This document shows positions 49,607 to 58,592 of a stretch of 64,000 bases of DNA, one piece after another; position 1 is the stretch's first letter, and every line of letters begins with the position of its first letter. Origin of the DNA: Furfurilactobacillus milii. Lineage in GTDB: Bacteria > Bacillota > Bacilli > Lactobacillales > Lactobacillaceae. The stretch is taken from NCBI RefSeq assembly GCF_009864005.1, contig NZ_WEZQ01000017.1, forward strand, positions 124,001-188,000, read 5' to 3'. Position numbers and translations under genes: made by a program. Under the pieces are notes generated by a model that did not search any database, was not told the DNA's origin, and worked only from the letters and a program-made list of their open reading frames with translations.

Positions 49607-49704
49607 TGACCAAAACTCCAGATTAAGATCAAGATGAAGGTTAGCAACGCAAGAATAAACATTCCAAACGTTAGCATCATCATAATCGCATTTCCGCAAG
49701 ACAA
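49591..49704 (-). CDS. Putative holin-like toxin, type I toxin-antitoxin
   Basis: A 37-residue peptide from TTG 49704, preceded by GGAGGGAGG at six to seven bases: a short polar start, one hydrophobic helix (MMMLTFGMFILALLTFILIL) and a basic tail QRKNR. The core LTFGMFILALLTF matches the putative holin-like toxins common in lactobacilli, which permeabilise the membrane when overproduced. The leader contains AACAC/GTGTT and CAGA/TCTG hairpins, typical of messages held in an untranslated form. The 3' end overlaps the convergent antisense RNA. Confidence 0.8.
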   Translation of the reverse strand: MSCGNAIMMMLTFGMFILALLTFILILIWSFGQRKNR

Positions 49705-49912
49705 AGTGGCGCCTCCCTCCACACAGATTTTCTGTATCGCCCATAGGCAACACCTCTTTGTGTTAGAATTTGCCAACCGCTTCAACTTAACTTGCTCAGT
49801 AATTTTATCATGTTAAATAAGTCATAAAACCTAAAAGTTATGTTTATAAAAGAATAAATTTCGGTTATGTAGAATTTGATTAAACAGCTCTTTTTTGTAC
49901 CAGGAGGTTTTC

Positions 49913-51328
49913 ATGAAGCAACGCTCACAATGGATCTTATTAATGGCGACATCCTCGGTATCGTTCATGTCGACGCTAGATGCCAGTATTGTTAACATCG
50001 CCATTCCCCACATCAGCCGTGAACTTAATGTACCAATGAATGAAGCCGAATGGGTCGTTTCCGTCTACTTAGTGCTCATCTGTGTGCTCCTGATTTTCTT
50101 TGGCCGATTGTCTGATCAAATCGGCCGCATCCCCATTTTTCAGGTCGGTACTCTGGTGTTTATCACAGGCTCACTGTTTTGTGGTTTGAGCACAAACTTG
50201 CCGCTGTTGCTGGGTGCTCGGGCACTGCAGGCGCTTGGTTCTTCAATGGTGATGGCCACTAACTTTGGCATCATCACCCAAATATTTCCTTCAAACCAGC
50301 ATGGTCGGGCGTTAGGACTCAATAGTTCGGTGGTTCAAATCGGTAACATTGCTGGGCCAGGACTTGGTGGGCTTATCTTATCCGTTGTCAGTTGGCATTG
50401 GATATTCTTCATCAACGTCCCGATTGGCATTATCGCGTTTCTGTTTGGACACCGCATCTTTCCTCACCAACAAATCCACTTCAATAAAATCGTGATTGAT
50501 TGGCCTGGTTATGCAACGTTTGCAACCATGATTAGTGCCTTTTTTGTCGCCATCTACTGGGGTCAGGCGGTTGGTTTCCATTCCGCCGGCGTACTTAGTT
50601 TGTTTGGTCTAGCCATTGTGATGTTGGCGGCCTTTATATTAATCGAACGACGCGTACAACAACCACTGATTCAACTTGAAATTTTCGCCAATCGTGGCTT
50701 CTCACTCGGCATTATTTCTGCGATGCTCGTGTACATGACGGGCTTTTTCAATAATGTTATTATGCCTTTTTACCTTCAGGAAACATTGATGCTATCGTCT
50801 GCAACGGCCGGGCTAATCCTGATGGCCGTGCCATTATTAAATATCTTCAGCGCCCCAGCTGGTGGCGTCATTTCGGATCATATCGGTGCCGAACGTGTGT
50901 CGTTTTACGCGCTTTTCCTCTTTTTGATTCCAGAGCTGATTTTTATCTTTGTGCAGCCCACATGGTCACTGGCTTGGCTCGTGTTTGGCCTGGCAGTCTT
51001 TGGCACTGCAAACGGTGCCTTCCAAAATAATCCAATGATCATGGGCAATGCCGGCCCAGAATTTCAGGGTATCGCTGGTTCTATTGCCGCATTGGGACGT
51101 AACCTAGGCATGGCAATTGGGCTCTCATTAGCGACATCACTGCTTTATTCTGGTATCAGTCAACGTGCCGGGCACCATATGACTGCCTATCCGCATGGTC
51201 ACGCCAGTTGGTTCGTTTATGGTATGCATTTCAGTTATCTATTTGCACTCGGGTTAATCATGATTGCCATTGGCCTACTTGGCTGGCTATTGTGGTCGAG
51301 AAAAAAAGCTTTATCTTTGCACAGTTAA
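49913..51328 (+). CDS. MFS drug exporter, DHA2 (EmrB/QacA) family
   Basis: Proton-coupled multidrug exporter of 471 residues with about 14 predicted membrane helices. The family start LDASIVNIAIPHISREL, motif A in FFGRLSDQIGRIPIF, and motif C-like GPGLGGLILSVVSW are present. ATG 49913 is preceded by CAGGAGGTTTTC; an upstream in-frame ATG lacks a site. No adjacent TetR or MarR regulator was found. The substrate cannot be predicted. Confidence 0.92.
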   Translation: MKQRSQWILLMATSSVSFMSTLDASIVNIAIPHISRELNVPMNEAEWVVSVYLVLICVLLIFFGRLSDQIGRIPIFQVGTLVFITGSLFCGLSTNLPLLLGARALQALGSSMVMATNFGIITQIFPSNQHGRALGLNSSVVQIGNIAGPGLGGLILSVVSWHWIFFINVPIGIIAFLFGHRIFPHQQIHFNKIVIDWPGYATFATMISAFFVAIYWGQAVGFHSAGVLSLFGLAIVMLAAFILIERRVQQPLIQLEIFANRGFSLGIISAMLVYMTGFFNNVIMPFYLQETLMLSSATAGLILMAVPLLNIFSAPAGGVISDHIGAERVSFYALFLFLIPELIFIFVQPTWSLAWLVFGLAVFGTANGAFQNNPMIMGNAGPEFQGIAGSIAALGRNLGMAIGLSLATSLLYSGISQRAGHHMTAYPHGHASWFVYGMHFSYLFALGLIMIAIGLLGWLLWSRKKALSLHS

Positions 51329-51443
51329 GTTATAACTAATCTGCTTTGGCTTGTATGATCATGGCAAAATTAACAACCCATCAAGTCATCTGGATATACA
51401 GTCTTAGGTGATGCCACATCTTTTCACTAAATCTTGTCCGAAT

Positions 51444-51501
51444 GAAAAACACTTCTCTAATGCATCGCAATTATCTGCGATTGCACTAAAGAAGTGTTTT
51501 T
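51444..51501. terminator. Bidirectional terminator
   Basis: AAAAACACTTCT pairs with AGAAGTGTTTTT, with TGC-TCGCA/TGCGA-GCA pairing inside. It separates the drug exporter and the small converging gene. Confidence 0.85.
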
Positions 51502-51513
51502 GAATTTAGTTTG

Positions 51514-51753
51514 TTATTTTACATCAATATCGATTTGCATTGCGGTCTGTTCGTCTGGATTCAACTTTTCGTTATACGTCAGCTCCGCACGATCCAATTC
51601 ATGAACAATTTCCTTTTCAACAACATCCAAGGGCCGTTTGTCATTCTTCAATTGGTTAACCATCAACGTAATCTTGTTATCATGCGGTTCTGAGATTGTG
51701 TATGAAACATCTTCTGTATTCAAAATCTCAGTAATTAACTTCCGTTCTTCCAT
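51514..51753 (-). CDS. Small conserved-looking hypothetical protein
   Basis: A 79-residue acidic protein with alternating helix and strand pattern and no membrane segment. I do not recognise the family. It is a credible gene: TTGGAGG lies at ideal distance from the ATG, the frame is full length, and a terminator follows. It stands alone between the drug exporter and the peptide-binding protein. No function can be assigned. Confidence 0.65.
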   Translation of the reverse strand: MEERKLITEILNTEDVSYTISEPHDNKITLMVNQLKNDKRPLDVVEKEIVHELDRAELTYNEKLNPDEQTAMQIDIDVK

Positions 51754-51825
51754 CAGTCAAACCTCCAACAGTTTAATAACTCCATCATAGGTCTTGTGGA
51801 CGGAATTGTGAACCGCCAACTGTGA

Positions 51826-53439
51826 CTATTTCCAATAGGCATATCGATACAATGCTTGTGGAGAAGTAGAGGTGTACTTTATCCCGCCAATGTCTTTAGA
51901 TAAGAAGTGTGCGACTACTTGATTATACAGTGGTGTATCTGGAACTTGATTGTTCAAACGTTTGTTAGCCTTAGCAATTGTTTGCCAACGTGTATTGCCA
52001 GCCTGTTTAGATGCCTTATCCATCAACTGATTAAACTGCGTGTCATTCCACTTCGGGAAGTTAGCCGTGCCATCTTTTTGAGCCACAGTCAAAAAGCCTT
52101 GCGGATCATCATAAGAAGTTTCCCAACCAGTCGCAACTAAATCATATTTACCGGCAAATGCACTGGCAATTCTTTGCGAAACTGGTTGTGGATTAATGCT
52201 AATGCTAAGCCCTTTTAAATTCTTTTGTGCACTACTCTGTACAAACTCTCCAAGTTTGTGGGAAGTTGAATCGTCAGCAGTCAACAATTTAAGTGTTAGC
52301 TTACTCGTGTGGCTTTCTTTTTCAAAAGTTTTCCATTCGGTCTTGGCACGTTTGAGGTCGTATTTTGCTAGACCACCATTTAGACTATAAAAATCCTTGC
52401 CCTGACTATTCTTAACGATTCCTTTCGGTACCATATTATTTGCCGGTAACGAGCCATCATTCAAAACAGAATTTGCTAGTGACTGCCGGTCTAAAAGATA
52501 GTTAAATGCACGCCGTAAATGGACATTAGTCATCGGCTTTTTATTCGTATTGAAATTTAAATAGTTAAGACTTGCACCGGGAACTGTATGTAATTCTTTG
52601 TTGCCCTTATTATTTGCCACGTACTCCCCGGAAATTGCAGTTTCTTGAATTTTGCCACTTTGGAACATGTTGTATGAGGTACTGTCTTCCTTCGAAACAG
52701 TTGCGACAACCTTCTTAATCCGCACACCCTTTGCGGCGTGAAACTTATTATCCTTTACATACGTCCAAGTATCGTTAGTGCCCTTCCACCCTTGCAATGT
52801 GTAGGGACCGTTGTAAACCATCTTTGTACTGTCTTTGGCATAATCCTTACCGTATTTGTTAAGTACTTTCTTGTCTGCGGGATAAAATCCTGTCGCTAAC
52901 AATGAATTAAAGTAAGGCACCCTCGATGAGGGTGTCACTTGTAATTTATAGGTTCCAAGCGCTTTTACTCCTAATTCAGACACTGGCTTCGTGCCTTTGT
53001 TGACCGCGCTGAAGTTTTTAATGAAGCTCAAATAACTTGCCGCATTTTGAGAGGCTGTTTTTGGTGCAACTTCGTGTTGCAAACTAACAACGAAATCTTG
53101 TGCAGTAACTGGGTCACCATTGCTCCATTTGGCATCCTTACGCAATGTAAAAATATATTTTGTTCCGTTTGCCGTTGGTTTAACAATCTTCGTCGCTGCC
53201 CCAGGGGCGACTTTGCCGTTTTTATCAAACGTATATAGTCCTTCCATAACTTGGTCTACAATGCTCTGACTATATGCATCACTGACTTTTGCAGGATCAA
53301 TTGTTGTTGGATTTGCCTGTACGGTAACGTTCAATGTTTTATCTTGTTTTGCATCTGCAGCATGAATAATCCGAGTACCAAACACTGTTGATATCACTGC
53401 TACAGTACTCACTGTCACTAACATTCGCTTTAATTTCAT
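51826..53439 (-). CDS. Peptide ABC transporter substrate-binding protein without lipobox
   Basis: OppA/SBP_bac_5 family protein of about 537 residues. The N-terminal signal (KRMLVTVSTVAVISTVFG) ends in IIHAADAKQ, a signal-peptidase-I type site. No lipobox Cys is present, so the protein is not a lipoprotein as OppA normally is in Gram-positives. The family core is intact (NPTTIDPAKVSDAYS, FTLRKDAKWSNGDPVTAQDF, GWETSYDDPQGF). No permease or ATPase genes flank it, so it is an orphan binding protein. It could be released, act as a signalling-peptide binder, or be held by another component. ATG 53439 is preferred over GTG 53445. Confidence 0.9.
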   Translation of the reverse strand: MKLKRMLVTVSTVAVISTVFGTRIIHAADAKQDKTLNVTVQANPTTIDPAKVSDAYSQSIVDQVMEGLYTFDKNGKVAPGAATKIVKPTANGTKYIFTLRKDAKWSNGDPVTAQDFVVSLQHEVAPKTASQNAASYLSFIKNFSAVNKGTKPVSELGVKALGTYKLQVTPSSRVPYFNSLLATGFYPADKKVLNKYGKDYAKDSTKMVYNGPYTLQGWKGTNDTWTYVKDNKFHAAKGVRIKKVVATVSKEDSTSYNMFQSGKIQETAISGEYVANNKGNKELHTVPGASLNYLNFNTNKKPMTNVHLRRAFNYLLDRQSLANSVLNDGSLPANNMVPKGIVKNSQGKDFYSLNGGLAKYDLKRAKTEWKTFEKESHTSKLTLKLLTADDSTSHKLGEFVQSSAQKNLKGLSISINPQPVSQRIASAFAGKYDLVATGWETSYDDPQGFLTVAQKDGTANFPKWNDTQFNQLMDKASKQAGNTRWQTIAKANKRLNNQVPDTPLYNQVVAHFLSKDIGGIKYTSTSPQALYRYAYWK

Positions 53440-53581
53440 ACGCACGCCCCCGAGAACAAAAATTAATTATCGATGAGTATTCTCATAAATAATTAATTAA
53501 AAATGTAGTTCTTTTATATCACAGTGTCAATTATTATTTTTTCGGCGTGTACTTTTGTTTTACCCTTGCTTTAGTCAGATT

Positions 53582-53627
53582 TAAAAAGCTATCGTCGCTC
53601 GCAATGTTCTGCAGACGACAATAGCCT
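53582..53627 (-). terminator. Terminator of the DedA gene
   Basis: On the minus strand GGCTATTGTCGTC and the GACGATAGCT arm pair and are followed by TTTTT, just beyond the DedA stop codon. Confidence 0.8.
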
Positions 53628-53639
53628 CTTTCATCTTTT

Positions 53640-54257
53640 TTAGTTATGCACCTTGATTCGTTTAACATAGTACCAAATGCCGCCAACCAATAGCAAAATG
53701 GCCAGCACAATGATCGTCATCGTTGAAAAAGTATCGACTGCCGCTGAAACTTGTGTCCACGCGTGACCTGCCATGCGGCCGAGCACAATCAACACAACAT
53801 TCCAAATCAGCGTACCAATCGTCGTAAACAAAATAAACGATTGCCATTTCATCCGAGTCATCCCCGCTGGAATCGAGATCAAGCTACGGATTACTGGGAT
53901 AAAACGACCAAAGAAAACAGTCTTGCCGCCATGCTTCTTGAATAAATTAGCCGTTTTAGTAACATCACTCTGTTTGAGGCGTAACAAACGACCAAAACGG
54001 CTTTGCACCAAACGTTGTAATCGTTCCTCATTCAGCCAGTGGCCAATTCCATATAGAATAACAGCTCCCAGAACTGCACCGATCGTGGCGGCAATCACAC
54101 TGCCAGTAATCGTCAAATCTGCGGCCAACGTCATAAAGCCAGCAAACGTCAGAATCACTTCTGAGGGGATTGGTGGGAAAACATTTTCTAAGGCAATCAG
54201 CAAAACGATGCCCAAATAGCCAAATTGGTTCATAAAATCAATTAACTGTTGTTCCAT
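53640..54257 (-). CDS. DedA family membrane protein
   Basis: A 205-residue DedA/SNARE-associated-domain protein. It shows the re-entrant loop motif ENVFPPIPSEVILTFAGF and the second-half motif GGKTVFFGRFIPVIRSLISIPAGMT with conserved Arg and Gly residues. DedA proteins recycle undecaprenyl phosphate or other lipid carriers across the membrane. AAAGGTG precedes the ATG. Monocistronic. Confidence 0.93.
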   Translation of the reverse strand: MEQQLIDFMNQFGYLGIVLLIALENVFPPIPSEVILTFAGFMTLAADLTITGSVIAATIGAVLGAVILYGIGHWLNEERLQRLVQSRFGRLLRLKQSDVTKTANLFKKHGGKTVFFGRFIPVIRSLISIPAGMTRMKWQSFILFTTIGTLIWNVVLIVLGRMAGHAWTQVSAAVDTFSTMTIIVLAILLLVGGIWYYVKRIKVHN

Positions 54258-54385
54258 ACGGTGTCACCTTTCATTTACGAAGTGGTCAGAGCTGTGGGAC
54301 GCGCAGTCATGCGCAACAAAGCGTGGTTTTATTATTCCTGATTCACATCAAAAAAGCGATTAATAACGTTTGAACTGAGAAAATC

Positions 54386-54414
54386 TTAAACATTGGTCCA
54401 AATTCGATTATACT
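54386..54414 (+). promoter_or_regulatory. Promoter of the YczE-like gene
   Basis: TTAAAC (54386-54391) and TATACT (54409-54414) are 17 bp apart, with the start codon 33 bases downstream. Confidence 0.55.
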
Positions 54415-54446
54415 AACCATATACTTTGTGAAAAGAGGACAGTCCC

Positions 54447-55181
54447 GTGCACATGAAAGATGCCAAACAGCGTTTTACCTGGCTCATCATTTCAATTATT
54501 TTGAACTCCGCCTTTAATGCACTCACAATTTCCACCAATATGGGAAGCGCCGTGTGGACAGCATCCGCCGTTAACCTCACCCATTGGTTATTGCATACGA
54601 CGAGCCCCGCTGTGGCCAGTCAAGGGCTGGGAATCGTCCTCACTGGTTACGGCGTGGTTATCGCCTTTCTGGATCAATTACTCATTGGCCGTTTCGACTG
54701 GGGCCGACTCATTCGTAACATCTTGTATATTATTCCGTTTAGCTATTTAATTCAGTTTATCGTTCCATTTTGGTCAGACGTGCTTGGCATCAAATACTTG
54801 CACGGCGATTTCAGTCACCCATGGGAGCTTGCAGCGCTGGTTGTTATCGATGTCATTGGCTTGTTTGGTGTTGGCGCAGCCGTTTCTCTCTATCAGCGAG
54901 CAAACATCATCATGCATCCGAACGATGACTTGTCCTATATCATTCGTTTCCGCTACTTACGCGGTCTCGCAACGGCTTCACAAATGTTGAGTTATATTCC
55001 ACCAGTCCTTATTATGATCATTTGTCTCTTCACGAACCACTTCCAGCTATGGGCGGTCAACTTTGGTACCGTCTGGGCCTTCCTCACGCAGGGCTGGGTT
55101 CAAGGCTGGTCTGACAAACACTTCATTCCATCATTAAAACATCACTTCACAACACGAGTAGCTACAGAAAATGATAAATAA
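54447..55181 (+). CDS. YczE/YitT-like multi-pass membrane protein
   Basis: A 244-residue membrane protein with five to six predicted helices. Features such as NAFNALTISTNMGSAVWTAS at the first helix and GVGAAVSLYQRANIIMHPNDD resemble the YczE/YyaS/YitT group of unknown function. It starts at GTG 54447, because AGAGGA is at the right distance; ATG 54453 is too far. No transporter domain motif is clear. Monocistronic, with a long hairpin downstream. Confidence 0.7.
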   Translation: MHMKDAKQRFTWLIISIILNSAFNALTISTNMGSAVWTASAVNLTHWLLHTTSPAVASQGLGIVLTGYGVVIAFLDQLLIGRFDWGRLIRNILYIIPFSYLIQFIVPFWSDVLGIKYLHGDFSHPWELAALVVIDVIGLFGVGAAVSLYQRANIIMHPNDDLSYIIRFRYLRGLATASQMLSYIPPVLIMIICLFTNHFQLWAVNFGTVWAFLTQGWVQGWSDKHFIPSLKHHFTTRVATENDK

Positions 55182-55184
55182 ACA

Positions 55185-55230
55185 GCAAAGCAGGTGAGCT
55201 TTTCCAATATTGGAAGCTCACCTGCTTTGC
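55185..55230. terminator. Long near-perfect hairpin after the YczE-like gene
   Basis: GCAAAGCAGGTGAGCTT pairs with AAGCTCACCTGCTTTGC, and the loop region TTCCAATATTGGAA is itself palindromic, giving a helix of about 20 bp. T tracts are weak on both sides. It is positioned as a terminator but is unusually long. Confidence 0.6.
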
Positions 55231-55315
55231 ATTTATTGGCCTACAATTGTGGCTAAGACAGAACCGACTAGATGCTCCGATTTATTGGCTGTCGCGCTTT
55301 AACATAGTTAACGTA

Positions 55316-55500
55316 GCGGAAGAGCGTCAACATTGAAACCAAGCCGTGAAAATGTTGTTAATTCGAACGGTTTACTCGGATTTACAACATGGACGGTCGC
55401 AGAGACTCGGGTTCTTACGAGGCTCTACGGCGAGGTGAAAGACTCCGGCTTCAGGAGGCTTGAACCGACCCCACGGCGGCGTTTCAATGTTGACAACCGG
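55316..55500 (+). ncRNA. Dispersed structured element, type B copy 1
   Basis: Same architecture as the type A elements but a separate subfamily. The terminal stem is a perfect 14 bp (GTCAACATTGAAAC 55326-55339 with GTTTCAATGTTGAC 55481-55494). GCCGTG/CACGGC extends it. An ATGTTGT/ACAACAT hairpin has an inner AATTCGA/TCGGATT helix, and a GAG-CTCG/CGAG-CTC hairpin follows. The 3' half has GGCGAGGTGAAAGACTCCGG and CAGGAGGCTTGAACC, close to the type A sequence. It is intergenic between converging genes, after the hairpin at 55185. Confidence 0.65.
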
Positions 55501-55539
55501 ACGTGGCATCTATGCTACTTTTAGTACTAGCTCTATTGT

Positions 55540-55911
55540 CTACAGAAAAAGTAGCACACAAAGAACTGCAAACAGTGCTGGCAGTCCTTGGACAACAAAG
55601 ATGCGCCGGCTCACCGTAACTGCGCCGACAATTGCAGCAACGACAACGAAACCTGTAAATAGAATCAATACCGCACGCATCTCCATTGTTGGCAATGCAA
55701 ACAGGCTCCATAAAATTCCGACACCAACAAAACCGTTGTAGATCCCCATGTTTTTAAAAATTGCCTTAACCTGTGGTTGCTCCAAAAATGATGAATCGCT
55801 GCCAAACGTTTGTTGTGCAATACGGCCGGTGGACCAGAACATCTCTAAACACATAATGAATAAATGTTCCAAACCGACTACGGCAACTAATCCCAAAGTG
55901 AATGCTAACAT
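55540..55911 (-). CDS. DUF1304 family membrane protein
   Basis: A 123-residue protein with four membrane helices and the DUF1304 features AVVGLEHLFIMCLEMFW and NMGIYNGFVGVGILW. Family function is unknown. It lies 11 bases downstream of the oxidoreductase gene, so the two form an operon. Confidence 0.88.
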   Translation of the reverse strand: MLAFTLGLVAVVGLEHLFIMCLEMFWSTGRIAQQTFGSDSSFLEQPQVKAIFKNMGIYNGFVGVGILWSLFALPTMEMRAVLILFTGFVVVAAIVGAVTVSRRIFVVQGLPALFAVLCVLLFL

Positions 55912-55922
55912 TATTTACCAAC

Positions 55923-56870
55923 CTACTTTTCTAATTGTGGATTCCATACGGAGATTACACGTTTTCCGCGTTCATGTCCACTACCAACCACTTTAAGCGC
56001 TGCTCTGATGGCTGGTGCCGTGAACGGAATCACCTTTTCAATTAGCGGTTTCACTTGCTGTTTGACCACTAACGTTAACAATTGACCGAGCACTCCGACA
56101 TTTGGTTTCAATTGGAAAAATTCTCCAGCAAACGCACCACCTTCTGCAACAAGTAAATCTGGGGCGGCTTCAATCGATACTAAGTGTCCACCCTGGCGTA
56201 CGTAATTCATACTATCAGCCAGCACCTTATCGCCCACCGTATCCAAAACAGCATCAACTGGTTGAATCACCTGACGAAAATCAACTACCTGATAGTCAAT
56301 CGCCTGGTCAGCTCCTAGCGCAATCCCGAACTTTTCATCGCGACGAGGCACCGTGGTGATGACGTGCGCACCCAACATATGAGCAATTTGCACGGCAAAA
56401 CTTCCAACACCCCCAGCGCCCCCCTGAATTAAAATTGTTTGATTATTATGCAAATTCAAAACATCTACAATCACCTCATAGGCTGTCTCTCCCGAAGTAG
56501 GTAAGGTAGCAGCTTGTATCGCACTGACTTGACGAGGACGAACTAATGCCTGGTTTGCCGGCACCACCGTATATTCAGCAAACGTTCCCAGTTGCCGTTC
56601 AGGTTGATAGGCAACGACCTCATCCCCCAAACTAAACAACTTCACCTGATTTCCCCTACCAACTACTTGCCCGGCCACATCTCGCCCCAAAATCAATGGA
56701 AATACGAATGCACGATCATATTGACCGGTGATCATCTGATAGTCCAGTGGATTGATTGCAGTCGCTTCCACACGTAATAATAGTTCATCAGGCCCAACTT
56801 CCGGCATTGGTACGGTTAGTTCTTGCAATGCTGCCACATCTCCCAACCGGTTAATTACCATGGCCTTCAT
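55923..56870 (-). CDS. NADPH-dependent quinone oxidoreductase-like protein, zinc-free MDR family
   Basis: A 315-residue medium-chain dehydrogenase/reductase. The GroES-like domain has ATAINPLDYQMITGQ and ILGRDVAGQVVGRGNQV. The nucleotide-binding domain has ILIQGGAGGVGSFAVQIAHMLGA. Zinc-binding cysteines of alcohol dehydrogenases are absent, which fits quinone or enone reductases. AAAGGAG precedes the ATG. Operon with the DUF1304 gene. Confidence 0.9.
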   Translation of the reverse strand: MKAMVINRLGDVAALQELTVPMPEVGPDELLLRVEATAINPLDYQMITGQYDRAFVFPLILGRDVAGQVVGRGNQVKLFSLGDEVVAYQPERQLGTFAEYTVVPANQALVRPRQVSAIQAATLPTSGETAYEVIVDVLNLHNNQTILIQGGAGGVGSFAVQIAHMLGAHVITTVPRRDEKFGIALGADQAIDYQVVDFRQVIQPVDAVLDTVGDKVLADSMNYVRQGGHLVSIEAAPDLLVAEGGAFAGEFFQLKPNVGVLGQLLTLVVKQQVKPLIEKVIPFTAPAIRAALKVVGSGHERGKRVISVWNPQLEK

Positions 56871-57030
56871 AGAATTTAGCTCCTTTCAACGAGAAGCATG
56901 TCATTATCAACCCAATTATATGGAATCAACTAATTAGACCCCAGTGAACTGCTTATTTTGGCGCCGTCAGGGTTCTTTTTGGTCGGTTCGTTTGTTAATG
57001 GGTATAATAAAGACTAGGAGGTTCTGTCCA

Positions 57031-57495
57031 ATGTCATTAAATGCTGACGAAATTTGGCAACAATTCATCCAAAAACATCCAACCGCTAAAAATACGCCAC
57101 ATCACGCGTGGTCGTTTGGCGGTGGCTCTGAGGCTGCCGACATTGAATCAATGCGTGTTGTTGCCGGTATGAAACAGACCACGACAACACTAGCCGCCTT
57201 GTATGCGCACGACAAACAACCCGTGCCTATCCCCAATCATGATTATGAAATTTTGTTTGATTGCTCCGTTCATGCAGTGGCTATCCTTCAATATGTCGCC
57301 GTGCAACAAATGCCGTTTGACCATGTTACCGCGGAGCACGCATACCTAGAAGACGGCACTTCCCTATCCATCTGGCAAACGTCTCACCGCGCTCGATTAC
57401 AAACGCAGGCCGAAGCAATTGGGCAACACTTCACGGATCAAACACCAGTGGTGGCTTTAACGTTTAAGGTGGTCTACCTGCCCACCAGCCTTTAA
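57031..57495 (+). CDS. ASCH domain protein
   Basis: A 154-residue protein with an ASCH fold. The C-terminal half has the family pattern CSVHAVAILQYVAVQQMPF, then DHVTAEHAYLEDGTSLSIW and ALTFKVVY. ASCH domains bind RNA, and some hydrolyse acylated nucleosides. ATG 57031 is chosen because AGGAGGTTCTGTCC lies directly upstream; the frame is open for 29 more codons without similarity. Confidence 0.85.
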   Translation: MSLNADEIWQQFIQKHPTAKNTPHHAWSFGGGSEAADIESMRVVAGMKQTTTTLAALYAHDKQPVPIPNHDYEILFDCSVHAVAILQYVAVQQMPFDHVTAEHAYLEDGTSLSIWQTSHRARLQTQAEAIGQHFTDQTPVVALTFKVVYLPTSL

Positions 57496-57511
57496 CATAA
57501 AATGATTGTAT

Positions 57512-57577
57512 AAAAAAAGAATCATCCGTTTGAGCACTGCCGCAGTAATCGGTAGGTCAAACGAATGATCCTTTTTA
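57512..57577. terminator. Bidirectional terminator
   Basis: A long stem pairs AAGAATCATCCGTTTGA with TCAAACGAATGATCCTT, flanked by A and T runs. It separates the converging ASCH and methyltransferase genes. Confidence 0.85.
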
Positions 57578-57585
57578 TTTTGATT

Positions 57586-58437
57586 TTATTGGATGTCAGT
57601 CCGCGTAGCTGTTATTACAAAGCTGTCCAACGTCTTCATCTGCGTTAAATCATAAGTCTGCAATGTACGAATTTCGGTTTTCATCAGTTGTTTAAACTTA
57701 TCGGGCAAGGACATTGCAGTCACAGCTGCTAAGCCAGTTTCAGCCGTGTAACTGGCCTCCCAATACCCATCCTCCATCTTCATCGCATCTTGACTGGTTG
57801 TTTGGACGGTATACCCGAGTTCATGGAGCACCTCAACGAGCCATCCCTTAGTCACTAGTGTTCTCACATTAGCGAAACTGTTAGGCGTAAACGCGGCCAG
57901 TTGTGTCTCAATCAACACAGCCAATTGATGAGGAACTTGGTTCGCTAATCGCGGTGTAATATCCCATTCAGCAAAGAAAATTTGTTTACACCACGGTGTG
58001 ACTTTCCGCAAGGTGGTTTGTAACTGTTCAAGGCTGTCGAAATACCAGGAAGCGTGCGCAATCACCAGCCCGTCAAAGTAATTGTCCGGATACGTGATGT
58101 CGTTCTGCATCACGTCAGTCGCCAAATGCACCTCAAGTTGTTTGCCAAACGATGAATTAGCCAGATGTTGCTGAGCGTCACCAATTGTAATTGGCGCGCC
58201 GTAATCTAGCGGTGCCGGATCATAGGCCACCACGTGTCCATTTTCACCAACGGCTGCGCCCAAAACAGCGGTCATATCGCCTTGTCCACAGCCAAGTTCC
58301 AACAACTTCATGCCTGGTTCAATCTGCCAATCCTCAGCCAAGGCAATTCTGTATGCCGTTTGGTGTTCCTGTACTGGTCGACCGTTTGGGGCCAGCGCCA
58401 TTGCGTTAACAATAGTGGTTAAATCTAAGTGATTCAT
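57586..58437 (-). CDS. Class I SAM-dependent methyltransferase
   Basis: A 283-residue methyltransferase with SAM motif LLELGCGQGDMTAVLGA, acidic loop VVAYDPAPLDYG and motif DGLVIAHASWYF. The C-terminal third is helical and unlike any specialised family that I recognise, so the substrate (small molecule or other) is open. GGAGATGG precedes the ATG. Transcribed away from the two structured elements. Confidence 0.88.
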   Translation of the reverse strand: MNHLDLTTIVNAMALAPNGRPVQEHQTAYRIALAEDWQIEPGMKLLELGCGQGDMTAVLGAAVGENGHVVAYDPAPLDYGAPITIGDAQQHLANSSFGKQLEVHLATDVMQNDITYPDNYFDGLVIAHASWYFDSLEQLQTTLRKVTPWCKQIFFAEWDITPRLANQVPHQLAVLIETQLAAFTPNSFANVRTLVTKGWLVEVLHELGYTVQTTSQDAMKMEDGYWEASYTAETGLAAVTAMSLPDKFKQLMKTEIRTLQTYDLTQMKTLDSFVITATRTDIQ

Positions 58438-58592
58438 GTGTCCATCTCCAATGCATTTTATCTAGTTCGTTTGCACCGGTTTGTTGCTCATATCATCAGG
58501 GGCTTTCTCTTATTAATTATTCTAAGCATACTCGTTTTATCATTCTTTACATCTTTTTTGATAAGTTGGCAAACTTGATATGGCAGCTAATA

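Noticed and set aside
54270-54340. Possible seventh, degraded copy of the structured element near GTGGGACGCGCAG
   Set aside because: Only a short GTGGGACG-like match; no terminal stem or internal helices could be found.
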